This document shows positions 1 to 6,509 of a stretch of 6,509 bases of DNA, piece by piece. How positions within the stretch are numbered: the first letter of the stretch is position 1; the number at the start of each line of letters is the position of its first letter. The notes below the pieces were generated by a model. The model searched no databases. It was not told where the DNA came from and was given only the letters and a program-made list of their open reading frames with translations. Where the stretch lies: assembly GCA_007134625.1 (NCBI GenBank), contig SLKL01000366.1:1-6509 (forward strand), in the 5' to 3' direction. A program made the position numbers and the translations under genes. This stretch comes from Saprospiraceae bacterium (lineage in GTDB: Bacteria; Bacteroidota; Bacteroidia; Chitinophagales; Saprospiraceae).

Positions 1-22
1 AAATAGTGTATTTTTGTTCCTC

Positions 23-93
23 AAAATTGGGCTTTTTAAAATGTTAGTTTTTTTGTTTTAACACCTTAAAGATAAGCATTTTAGCCCAATTTT
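23..93. repeat. Imperfect long-loop inverted repeat upstream of the truncated receptor
   Basis: An 11-bp perfect arm AAAATTGGGCT (23-33) is matched by its reverse complement AGCCCAATTTT (83-93). After a 4-nt TTTT bulge (34-37) the pairing resumes as AAAATG (38-43) with CATTTT (77-82), giving 17 paired positions around a 33-nt AT-rich loop. The downstream arm runs into a T tract (90-96), so the structure could be the terminator of a gene to the left of the window. It could instead be the end of a mobile or recombining element that removed the 5' part of the receptor gene. The sequence alone does not decide between these. The surrounding 1-123 has no convincing coding sequence. Confidence 0.5.
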
Positions 94-123
94 TTTATCC
101 TTTTATGAATTTTTCGGGTTATA

Positions 124-1782
124 TTGAACGCTGGTAGTGGTGGCTATTTTAGTGGTTATGGAAGTGTAGGTTCTTCCTCAGATAATGCCGGTTTTATTCT
201 GAATTATCTTTACAAAGGAGCTGATAAGGTAGGCTATGTCGGTTTTGATATACACGACATCAATGGAAAATTTAATTTTCGAATTAATGACGTCTCTTCC
301 TTAAGTCTAAAATTGGGTATCTACAGAGAAGAATCCAATTCGACCTATATCGGGTTAACACAAACCATGTATGATGCAGGGAACCAAGATCACATTTTGA
401 TGGCACCTGATGATTTATTAATTGTAAGCAGAGAGTCAGCCTCATTGAATTATTCATATTCCCCTTCGCCAAATTTCAGATTAAACACTACACTTTTCGG
501 GTATAATGTATCGCGGAACTGGAGAAGGCAGGATTTTTCATATGACCCCAATACAAGCAATCAAACCGGTGTCATTTGGGGAGATACATCAGTTCCGGGT
601 GGAGCTGTTTTTATGAGAAATAGCACAGGAAATCGAAATCGAAGCTTTGAGGTATATGGAATAGAGCCCAGGATAAGATGGAATTATGATGCGTTTAATC
701 AAACAGGGAATGAGTTACGAGCAGGTGCCAGATTTGTAAAAGAAGTAGCTTATGAACAAAGGGTAAATGGAAGCAAAAAAGATGCCTCGTCAGGTTTTCT
801 TAGAAGTGATGAAATCAGAACTGGAGAAGCCTGGAGTGCCTATGCACAAAACATTTTTAAATTTTCTAAATCGCTCTCAGTTTCAGCCGGTATAAGATTG
901 GAACATTACGATTACGAAAGAGAAATTTTAAGAGGTGTTTTCGCCGGTGAGTCAATAGATACACTTGTATCAAACTCATCTTCAACTACTGCTTTAATCC
1001 CGGGGCTGGGATTTAATTTTAATTATTCAGATGGATTGACTGTATTTGGAGGTATTCACAGAGGATTTTCTCCACCCAGATTAAAGGATGCCATTACAGC
1101 AAGTGGACAGGTTGTCGAATTAGATGCAGAATTAAGTTGGAACACTGAGTTGGGAATAAGGCTAAATCCTCAGGATCCAATTTCTGGTGAACTAACTCTT
1201 TTTCATATGGATTTTTCAAATCAAATTATTCCGGTTTCTGAATCATCCGGAGGTACAGGAGCAGGTCTAGTCAATGGAGGAGAAACGAGACATTATGGTG
1301 CTGAGGCTAGTTTGTATCTGGATTTAGGCAGGTCAAATGAAACTTTTGATTTAAGAACAGCGACTTCTTTGACAATGATGAATTCGAAATTCAATAGCGA
1401 CAGGTTTTTTCTTATTGATGAAGAGTTAGTTAATGCAAAAAACAATCGAACCCCATATGCACCGGAATTAACGATTTATCAAAACGTAGATTTCAAACAT
1501 GAGATTGGCCTGGGCTTCAGACTCGCTGCATTCTACATATCAGATAGGTATACTGATGTACTAAATACCACCACTCCAAGTCCAAATGGAAGAAATGGAC
1601 TAATCGACAGTCACTGGCAGGTGGATTTCAATCTCTTTTATGAATTCAGCAACCAACCCATTCGCTTAAACGTAGCTGTAAAAAACCTAACTGACAACAG
1701 GTATATTGTCAGCAGAAGACCACAAGGAATCAGAATTTCAACCCCCAGATTCATTACTGCGGGTGTGAACTTGAATTTTTAA
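124..1782 (+). CDS. FecA-like TonB-dependent receptor, beta-barrel only, 5'-truncated (probable pseudogene or silent fragment)
   Basis: A complete receptor of this family takes up ferric chelates such as ferric citrate across the outer membrane using TonB energy. The 552 codons read as the 22-stranded barrel of a FecA-like receptor. Features that recall FecA are the GIEPR segment (179-183), the GIRLEH strand (256-261), RGFSPPRL (313-320), RHYGAE (389-394), the C-terminal VKNLTDNRYIVSRRPQG block (519-535) and a terminal phenylalanine, the usual outer-membrane insertion signal. Signal peptide, TonB box and plug are absent: residue 1 already sits at the plug-barrel junction. FecA of E. coli is about 770 residues, so some 200 are missing. 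The frame is closed upstream by TGA at 106-108. The only early start is TTG at 124; the first in-frame ATG is at 367, inside the barrel. No upstream frame in the window encodes a plug. Without a signal peptide the product should not be exported, hence a probable pseudogene, yet no internal stop or frameshift is seen, suggesting recent truncation or a preserved cassette. Family is secure, FecA subtype likely, substrate unknown. Confidence 0.85.
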   Translation: MNAGSGGYFSGYGSVGSSSDNAGFILNYLYKGADKVGYVGFDIHDINGKFNFRINDVSSLSLKLGIYREESNSTYIGLTQTMYDAGNQDHILMAPDDLLIVSRESASLNYSYSPSPNFRLNTTLFGYNVSRNWRRQDFSYDPNTSNQTGVIWGDTSVPGGAVFMRNSTGNRNRSFEVYGIEPRIRWNYDAFNQTGNELRAGARFVKEVAYEQRVNGSKKDASSGFLRSDEIRTGEAWSAYAQNIFKFSKSLSVSAGIRLEHYDYEREILRGVFAGESIDTLVSNSSSTTALIPGLGFNFNYSDGLTVFGGIHRGFSPPRLKDAITASGQVVELDAELSWNTELGIRLNPQDPISGELTLFHMDFSNQIIPVSESSGGTGAGLVNGGETRHYGAEASLYLDLGRSNETFDLRTATSLTMMNSKFNSDRFFLIDEELVNAKNNRTPYAPELTIYQNVDFKHEIGLGFRLAAFYISDRYTDVLNTTTPSPNGRNGLIDSHWQVDFNLFYEFSNQPIRLNVAVKNLTDNRYIVSRRPQGIRISTPRFITAGVNLNF

Positions 1783-1803
1783 GTAAATCGTCTTTTTTTT
1801 GGT

Positions 1804-1837
1804 AACAGGGAGTCCATCTTTAGGGCTCCCTGTTTTT
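1804..1837 (+). terminator. Rho-independent terminator of the receptor gene
   Basis: A 12-bp stem (1804-1815 with 1823-1834, one G-U pair) with a 7-nt loop ATCTTTA is followed by a T-rich tail (1833-1840), 22 nt after the receptor stop. The uridine tail lies only on the plus-strand side. On the minus strand the stem is followed by an A run (complement of 1792-1800), so it is not a canonical terminator for the convergent permease gene. The 3' arm is also coding sequence for the end of that permease. Confidence 0.85.
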
Positions 1838-3592
1838 ATTTGGCAAATTCGACTGAAACGTATAGTCATCTGTTTTTTTCTTATCCTCATCATCTATGTC
1901 TCCCTCTATCCTTGCCATGACGTATTCATTACTTAAAAAACAATAGTCGAGACCAATTTTTTCAATTATCTTCCACCTTTCAAGTGCATCTCTAACGGGA
2001 CCTTTTGCACCACAGATATAGACCACATAGCCTGCTTTATGCCAATCGGTTATCCAATCTATTAAAGCATGAGCAGCAGTACTGTCAATTGAAGTAATGG
2101 TCTGACAGTCAAAAACTATTTTATTGAGTGGTGACCCTTTTTCAGTAATCCACCCATCAATTTTTCCTTTCACATAATCGACATTGGCATAGTAAAAAGG
2201 TCCATCCATTCGCACCATTAAAAGGTCTTCTCTTTCTTCAAGCTCAGGGAATCTTTCCAAATTTCGGAATATATGTGTGCCTTGTATTCTACCCAATCTC
2301 GCAATATTCGGTTTCGAAGCTTTATAAACTACAAGGATAATAGAAAGTACAAAACCCGCTATAATTCCGGTTTCTATTCCTCCGGTTAAGGTGATCAAAA
2401 AAGTAGCTATCAGTAGCCAGAAATCCGATCTGTCCTTTTTCCATAATTCAACAGGCGTTTTTATATTAACCAATCCAATTACTGCAACGATAATCACGGC
2501 TGCAAGTATGGCTGTAGGAAGATTGGTAAAAAGTGGGGTCAGGAAAAGTAGTGTCAGAATAATCAAAAGGGCGCTAATTATGGAAGCCAAAGCTGTTTTT
2601 GCTCCGGCCTGATCATTTACTGCTGTTCTGGAAAACCCTCCGGTAACAGGAAATCCCTTAAGTACAGAGGCTCCGAGGTTTGCCATTCCCAACCCAATTA
2701 GTTCCTGATTGGAGTTTAATTGATAGTCTTTGCGTTTAGATTGGACTGTCTTGGCTACAGCATAACTCTCTGCAAAACCAACCAATGAAATCGTCAAAGC
2801 TATGGGCAACAAAGCCAACCAAACCGAAGTATCAAATGATGGCATCATCAGTTCAGGTAATCCTTCCGGCACACTTCCGAGTATGCTGACGCCATTGTCT
2901 TTTAGGTCAGAAAAAGTGACTACCAGGATGCCAAGAACTACTGCAAGCAATGAACCGGGGAGCGCAGGATGAATTTTTTTACTGCCTTTTATAATGAGTA
3001 TTCCTAGCAACCCCAGAAAGAAAGTCGCTCCGTGTATATCGCCAAGATTCAAATAGAGGTGATAAAATATCACCTGAATTTGATCACTGCCCGGCATATC
3101 TACTCCCAATAAATGCCTGAGTTGGCTCAATCCTATTATTATGGCAGCCGCTGAGGTGAATCCGCTGATTACAGGATGAGAGAGAAAATTGGAAATGAAT
3201 CCCAATTTTAATAGCCCCATCCCCAGTTGAATGATACCAACCAGCAATGCAAGCGTAACCGCATAGAGTAAAAACTCGGCTGTTGAATCAGGCTGAAGTG
3301 AAGCAATTCCTGCAGCAGTCAATAAAGAGACAATGGCAACCGGACCTACAGCTAGTTGTCTCGAGCTTGCAAAAATAGCGTAAAGTATCAGTGGTATGGT
3401 TGAAGCATATAGACCGTGAATCGGATCAAGACCCGCCAACATTGCATAAGCCATACCTTGCGGGATCAGCATAATTCCGACCGTAAGACCGGCGATGAGA
3501 TCGTTCCTCAGGTACTGTTTTTTGTAATTCGGCAGCCACTCTAAGATGGGCATATATTGTTGAAATAGGTATTTCCCACTACTTTTCATCAT
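1820..3592 (-). CDS. SulP (SLC26-type) anion permease with C-terminal STAS domain
   Basis: An inner-membrane transporter of the SulP family, whose members carry sulfate, bicarbonate or other anions by proton or sodium symport or by exchange. The 590 residues match the usual bacterial SulP length. The family signature runs from PQGMAYAMLAG (44-54) through DPIHGLYAS (56-64). Further conserved blocks are AVGPVAIVSLL (81-91), SHPVISGFTSAAA (138-150), AESYAVAK (274-281), NQELIGLGMANLGAS (295-309) and GFPVTGGFSRTAVN (313-326). Hydrophobic segments fill about residues 35-425, consistent with the 14-helix SulP fold. A cytoplasmic STAS domain occupies about 440-565, with the typical DST motif at 503-505, followed by a charged tail (566-590). 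The start is ATG at 3592, immediately followed by a second ATG; there is no Shine-Dalgarno, only an A-rich leader, as is common in Bacteroidota. It lies 81 bp downstream of the AAA+ gene and has its own likely promoter box. No sulfate-assimilation or carbonic anhydrase gene is visible, so the substrate cannot be assigned. Confidence 0.95.
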   Translation of the reverse strand: MMKSSGKYLFQQYMPILEWLPNYKKQYLRNDLIAGLTVGIMLIPQGMAYAMLAGLDPIHGLYASTIPLILYAIFASSRQLAVGPVAIVSLLTAAGIASLQPDSTAEFLLYAVTLALLVGIIQLGMGLLKLGFISNFLSHPVISGFTSAAAIIIGLSQLRHLLGVDMPGSDQIQVIFYHLYLNLGDIHGATFFLGLLGILIIKGSKKIHPALPGSLLAVVLGILVVTFSDLKDNGVSILGSVPEGLPELMMPSFDTSVWLALLPIALTISLVGFAESYAVAKTVQSKRKDYQLNSNQELIGLGMANLGASVLKGFPVTGGFSRTAVNDQAGAKTALASIISALLIILTLLFLTPLFTNLPTAILAAVIIVAVIGLVNIKTPVELWKKDRSDFWLLIATFLITLTGGIETGIIAGFVLSIILVVYKASKPNIARLGRIQGTHIFRNLERFPELEEREDLLMVRMDGPFYYANVDYVKGKIDGWITEKGSPLNKIVFDCQTITSIDSTAAHALIDWITDWHKAGYVVYICGAKGPVRDALERWKIIEKIGLDYCFLSNEYVMARIEGDIDDEDKKKTDDYTFQSNLPNKNREP

Positions 3593-3620
3593 TACTTTTT
3601 TTAGCTAAGTATTCCTGCTA

Positions 3621-3628
3621 CAAAGGTA
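3621..3628 (-). promoter_or_regulatory. Probable Bacteroidota -7 promoter box for the SulP gene
   Basis: The minus strand reads TACCTTTG here, an exact match to the Bacteroidota -7 consensus TAnnTTTG. It lies 28 bp before the permease ATG, leaving a leader of roughly 20 nt. The -33 element is poor: no TTG lies at the expected 19-21 nt spacing, the nearest being at 13 nt (3644-3642). The call rests on the -7 box and its position in the only gap between the two minus-strand genes. Confidence 0.5.
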
Positions 3629-3673
3629 GGAAGAGGCATGCCAATGGATTGTAATGAAAGTCACAAAAGCCTC

Positions 3674-6301
3674 TTATTTTGAAAATCCAATAGCCCTTTT
3701 GGTAAATACCATCTGATCTTTATTCATTTCCAATATGCTGACATCCTGAATTTCAATTCTTCCTTTGACTTCAGGTGATTTACCCTCGGCTACCAGTTTG
3801 GCTAATCTGAGGTTGTACTGCCTGATGATATTCAGCACGATCGACCGCACAGAGCGGGCGTTTCCAAAATACTTATCCCTCATTCTGTGGATAAATGACA
3901 GGTATTGCGACAAATATTCGTGTGCCTCAGCGCTGATGGTGAGGTCTTCATCGCCAATCATCTTCTCTGCAATACTGATTAGTTCAACCGGAGAATAATC
4001 ATCGAACTTAAGCATTTTGTCGAAGCGGGAATGTAAGCCCGGATTGGCCTTTAAGAAACTTTCCATATTGTCGGGATAACCTGCTGCAAAAACAAAAAAT
4101 TCACCCCTCTGATCCTCCATTCTCTTAAGTATGGTCTGAATGACCTCATTTCCAAAATCCCCACCAGCTCCTGCGCTATTGGATAAGGAATAAGCTTCGT
4201 CAATAAATAAAACCCCTCCGTGCGCTTCTTCGATTTTTTCGGTAGTTTTTAGAGCTGTTTGCCCAACATAGCCTGCTACAAGACCCTGTCTGTCGGTTTC
4301 CACCATATGCCCTCGCTCCAGTATTCCCAGCGCTTTGTAAATTCTGGTTAGTATTCTGGCTACGGTTGTCTTTCCTGTTCCCGGATTACCAACAAATAGC
4401 GTGTGTAAGTATAACTTATTGAGTACATCTTTGCCGATGGAATGATAGTAGCTGACAAGATCGACCAATTCGCGAATTTCTTTTTTGATATTGTCCATCC
4501 CGATGAGACTATCCAATTCTTTCAGACTGTTTTCCAGTAAGACATCATCAATCGGTATCTGGGGTCGCTTCTTAACATTGCTGATGTTAATCTTTTTTAC
4601 ATCTCCTTCCAGAATGGTTTCCAGTTCTACTTTTTCGTACTCCTCCAGACCCTGATCTTCCATAATACGAAGACCCAGATTTATTTTTGCTTTATCGACG
4701 ATGTCATAGACAAAACGCGCATTACCAAAGCTGCGATCTCTGTTCCTGAAAGCTTCAACAATAATCTGATCTATTAATTTTCCGGCTTTGGGGTTGAGTA
4801 CCACTTCTTTTTCTTTTGCCGCATACCGTGCTATTCGCTGTAGCTCCTGAGGCAAATAATCATCAAATTTAAAGACGTGCTTAAATCTGGACTTCAAGCC
4901 CGGGTTGCTGTCCATAAAGTATTTCATCTCCTTGGGATAGCCGGCGACAATTACCGCCAAATCGCCCTTACCATTGGACATTTCTTTCACCAGAATTTCA
5001 ATTACCTCGCGACCAAAATCCTTAGTATCGTCATTTGCCCTTGCTAGTGCATAAGCTTCGTCGATGAACAATACTCCTCCCCTTGCCTTTTCAATGGCTT
5101 CTTTTACTTTTGGAGCAGTTTGTCCTATATACTCCCCTACCAGATCTACTCTATCCACTTCAAAAACATGTCCTTTACTGAGTAAACCCATTTTTTTATA
5201 GAGTTTACCCATCATTTGGGCTACAGTTGTTTTACCCGTACCCGGATTACCAATAAAAACAGAGTGAACGTTTATACTGTCTTTCTCTTTGAAGCCCTTT
5301 TGCTTTCGCAATTTTAAAAAACGGATATACCTCGCGTGATCCCTGATTTGCTTTTTTATTTCATTTAACCCGATCAATGCATCCATCTGAGTCATCAACT
5401 CATCAAAGCTGCCATTGGTATCATCGGCGATCTGCAACACTCCACCCATTCCGGGAACAGGCAACTGAAGCACCCCAACACCCTCCTGGTATTCCTCGCC
5501 CACCTCAAAAGGAAGAACTGCAAGTAGTTCCTCCATAAAGACCAACTCGACCGTATATCGGCCTTTTCTCCATGAGCCCTTTACATTTGACCCCCATCCT
5601 GCAGTAATCCTGATCTGATCTTCATCCGGTCTGATCTGCTGTAATCTAACAACCTGCCCTTTGAGCTCTCGCGCCTGATTGTAAAACTTGACAAAAAGCT
5701 CACACTGCCAGTTGGTCTTTAGGTTTTTGTTATTTAAAATTATATCAGCATAAATATACCTGGTGTCTTCGCTGCTGAACTTCTGGTAATACGCTCTGTT
5801 TTCCTCCGCTACGTCATCGTACTCTCCCTCATAAAGCTTCAGTGAATCCAACTCCAGATATGGGTTATTTTCAATATCCACCGGGCTACCCGCATCTTCA
5901 ACATAAAAATACTTTGTAGCGACTTTCTGATTATTAATATAGGCATCCCAGTAGTAAGTACCTCTTTTCCAGAATACACCCTCTTTTTTATTACCCCATC
6001 CTTCACGTATAAAAACGATCGGGTCGTATTTACTGACTTTCCTTTTTACAGAAAGTGCACACACCTGACTGTGATTATCCTTGGCATTAAAACACTTTAG
6101 GTCCACCTGAACTTCCCAACTTTCCCTGTCGAACAATTTATTGTGAAAACTGAGTTCTGCATATATATATGAGGTGGCATAGCGGTCAAAAACCTGCCTG
6201 TATTTCTTTTTGTTTTCTGCCAGCCATTCAGTGGAAGCGTAGAGTTTCAATTCATTGAACCGAAACTCATTTTCCTGACTGTTGTGCTCAATTTTTGGCA
6301 T
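3674..6301 (-). CDS. Tandem AAA+ ATPase, CbxX/CfqX (CbbX/SpoVK-like) family, with duplicated N-terminal domain
   Basis: A cytoplasmic, 875-residue ATPase with four modules. Two AAA+ domains of the CbxX/CfqX type occupy about 300-570 and 588-860. Each has Walker A GNPGTGKTT (351-359; 638-646), the pore-loop blocks VGEYIGQTA (388-396) and VAGYVGQTA (675-683), Walker B GGVLFIDEAY (acidic pair 414-415; 701-702), sensor-1-like AGY (453-455; 740-742), an arginine-finger SRF (R472; R759) and GNAR (526-529; 813-816). All key positions are offset by exactly 287 residues, and both sites look catalytically intact. The N-terminal 270 residues contain two diverged copies of a probably beta-rich domain I do not recognise (about 14-136 and 149-268), sharing KLY, YIYA(E/D), GWG and a KRG(T)Y/RKGRY motif. 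Family members include the red-type RuBisCO activase CbbX and SpoVK; general knowledge predicts a ring that remodels or threads a protein partner. The partner is unknown and nothing nearby suggests RuBisCO. No signal peptide or membrane segment is seen. The start is ATG at 6301, without a Shine-Dalgarno but just downstream of a good promoter. Confidence 0.92.
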   Translation of the reverse strand: MPKIEHNSQENEFRFNELKLYASTEWLAENKKKYRQVFDRYATSYIYAELSFHNKLFDRESWEVQVDLKCFNAKDNHSQVCALSVKRKVSKYDPIVFIREGWGNKKEGVFWKRGTYYWDAYINNQKVATKYFYVEDAGSPVDIENNPYLELDSLKLYEGEYDDVAEENRAYYQKFSSEDTRYIYADIILNNKNLKTNWQCELFVKFYNQARELKGQVVRLQQIRPDEDQIRITAGWGSNVKGSWRKGRYTVELVFMEELLAVLPFEVGEEYQEGVGVLQLPVPGMGGVLQIADDTNGSFDELMTQMDALIGLNEIKKQIRDHARYIRFLKLRKQKGFKEKDSINVHSVFIGNPGTGKTTVAQMMGKLYKKMGLLSKGHVFEVDRVDLVGEYIGQTAPKVKEAIEKARGGVLFIDEAYALARANDDTKDFGREVIEILVKEMSNGKGDLAVIVAGYPKEMKYFMDSNPGLKSRFKHVFKFDDYLPQELQRIARYAAKEKEVVLNPKAGKLIDQIIVEAFRNRDRSFGNARFVYDIVDKAKINLGLRIMEDQGLEEYEKVELETILEGDVKKINISNVKKRPQIPIDDVLLENSLKELDSLIGMDNIKKEIRELVDLVSYYHSIGKDVLNKLYLHTLFVGNPGTGKTTVARILTRIYKALGILERGHMVETDRQGLVAGYVGQTALKTTEKIEEAHGGVLFIDEAYSLSNSAGAGGDFGNEVIQTILKRMEDQRGEFFVFAAGYPDNMESFLKANPGLHSRFDKMLKFDDYSPVELISIAEKMIGDEDLTISAEAHEYLSQYLSFIHRMRDKYFGNARSVRSIVLNIIRQYNLRLAKLVAEGKSPEVKGRIEIQDVSILEMNKDQMVFTKRAIGFSK

Positions 6302-6321
6302 CGATTACTGTATTTGATTCC

Positions 6322-6351
6322 GAAATATACGCACGAACTTTTTATTGTCAA
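6322..6351 (-). promoter_or_regulatory. Bacteroidota-type promoter of the AAA+ ATPase gene
   Basis: On the minus strand a -33 element TTG (6351-6349, within TTGACA) is followed after exactly 19 nt by TATATTTC (6329-6322). This matches the Bacteroidota consensus TTG-N19-TAnnTTTG at every defined position except the last base. The box ends 20 bp before the ATG, so the 5' leader would be short, about 10-15 nt, with no room for a riboswitch or leader peptide. Confidence 0.6.
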
Positions 6352-6385
6352 AAAAAAGATGGAAAAATAGGGAATTCTAAATCTC

Positions 6386-6426
6386 CTTCGTGAATTCTCT
6401 GTGAACTCCGCGCCCTCTGTGGTGAA
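6386..6426. repeat. Degenerate short tandem-type intergenic repeat (CTCTGTG units)
   Basis: Successive units CTTCGTGAATT (6386-6396), CTCTGTGAACT (6397-6407), a shortened CCGCGCC (6408-6414) and CTCTGTGGTGAA (6415-6426) share a CTCTGTG core. This region is clearly richer in G+C than the surrounding DNA. The wording resembles the 'CTCTGTGAACTCTGTGCCCTCTGTGGT' type of dispersed non-coding repeat that I recall from intergenic regions of many genomes, including Bacteroidota; that recollection is not verified here. It lies upstream of the ATPase promoter and encodes nothing recognisable. Confidence 0.55.
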
Positions 6427-6500
6427 AAAAAACGTGGATTCATGGGCTTTTCTCTAAATTCAGATAAACATAGATTTTTTCATTTTTTTTAACCACATAG
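6415..6500. repeat. Inverted repeat closing the CTCTGTGG element
   Basis: Arm 6415-6432 (CTCTGTGGTG followed by eight A) pairs with 6483-6500 (eight T followed by AACCACATAG) over 18 positions with two mismatches, around a 50-nt loop. The second arm is a diverged, inverted copy of the end of the CTCTGTG repeat. The arrangement could be a small element with inverted ends, or two independent copies of a dispersed repeat in opposite orientation. The A and T runs contribute eight of the pairs, so only the CTCTGTGG/CCACATAG part is strongly informative. Confidence 0.5.
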
Positions 6501-6509
6501 ATAATTTAT

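Noticed and set aside
9..16. TATTTTTG as a -7 promoter box driving the receptor fragment
   Set aside because: It matches TAnnTTTG, but in very T-rich DNA where chance matches are frequent. The -33 position is outside the window and the box is over 100 bp from the frame.
28..36. TGGGCTTTT shared with 6443-6451 as flanking direct repeats of a mobile unit
   Set aside because: Only nine bases match, half of them in a T run; the flanks do not extend and no transposase or integrase lies between them.
105..137. ATG at 105 as the true receptor start with a frameshift
   Set aside because: The frame gives only ten residues before TAG at 135-137 and bears no resemblance to a signal peptide or plug domain.
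284..472. Minus-strand open frame of 62 codons inside the receptor gene
   Set aside because: It lies wholly opposite a clearly coding frame, has no recognisable motif and no promoter or ribosome site; it is a shadow frame.
2391..2612. Plus-strand open frame of 73 codons opposite the SulP membrane region
   Set aside because: Its hydrophobic look is the complement of transmembrane codons of the permease, which is well supported on the other strand.
3633..3673. GAGGC/GCCTC pairing as a terminator after the AAA+ gene
   Set aside because: Only five pairs around a loop of about 31 nt, with no uridine run following on the minus strand.
3765..3998. Plus-strand open frame of 77 codons opposite the end of the AAA+ gene
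   Set aside because: It overlaps conserved C-terminal AAA+ sequence on the minus strand and shows no independent features.
3674..6301. RuBisCO activase (CbbX) role for the AAA+ protein
   Set aside because: The AAA+ modules belong to the CbxX/CfqX family, but the protein is about three times the length of CbbX, has tandem modules and a different N-terminus, and no RuBisCO genes are present.

Overview
The window is AT-rich and looks like a chromosomal segment from a member of the Bacteroidota (Cytophagales-like or a related lineage, by inference). The reasons are three. Both minus-strand genes lack a Shine-Dalgarno and have Bacteroidota-type promoter boxes (TAnnTTTG-like). There is a FecA-like TonB-dependent receptor. 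Codon use is AT-leaning, with GC-poor, T-run-rich intergenic DNA.

Layout. Positions 1-123 are non-coding, GC-poor DNA with an imperfect long-loop inverted repeat. Next, on the plus strand (124-1782), is the outer-membrane barrel portion of a FecA-like TonB-dependent receptor. Its signal peptide, TonB box and plug domain are missing, so it is most likely a decapitated, non-exported remnant. It ends at a strong intrinsic terminator (1804-1837). Convergent to it on the minus strand lies a complete SulP-family anion permease with a C-terminal STAS domain (1820-3592). Its last four codons and stop codon lie inside that terminator hairpin. Upstream of the permease, 81 bp away and also on the minus strand, is a large tandem AAA+ ATPase of the CbxX/CfqX (CbbX/SpoVK-like) family (3674-6301). 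It is built as two copies of an unrecognised N-terminal domain followed by two intact AAA+ modules. The last ~208 bp hold its promoter and a degenerate dispersed-type intergenic repeat (CTCTGTG-type units) with an inverted partner at the window edge.

How the genes relate. The ATPase and the permease are co-directional but each seems to have its own promoter, so a shared pathway is not demonstrated. No carbon-fixation, secretion-system or defence partner gene is visible. The receptor fragment looks like an independent, decaying or silent locus. The most unusual item is the AABB architecture of the ATPase. The most informative structural oddities are the clean loss of the receptor plug and the overlap of the terminator with the permease coding end.
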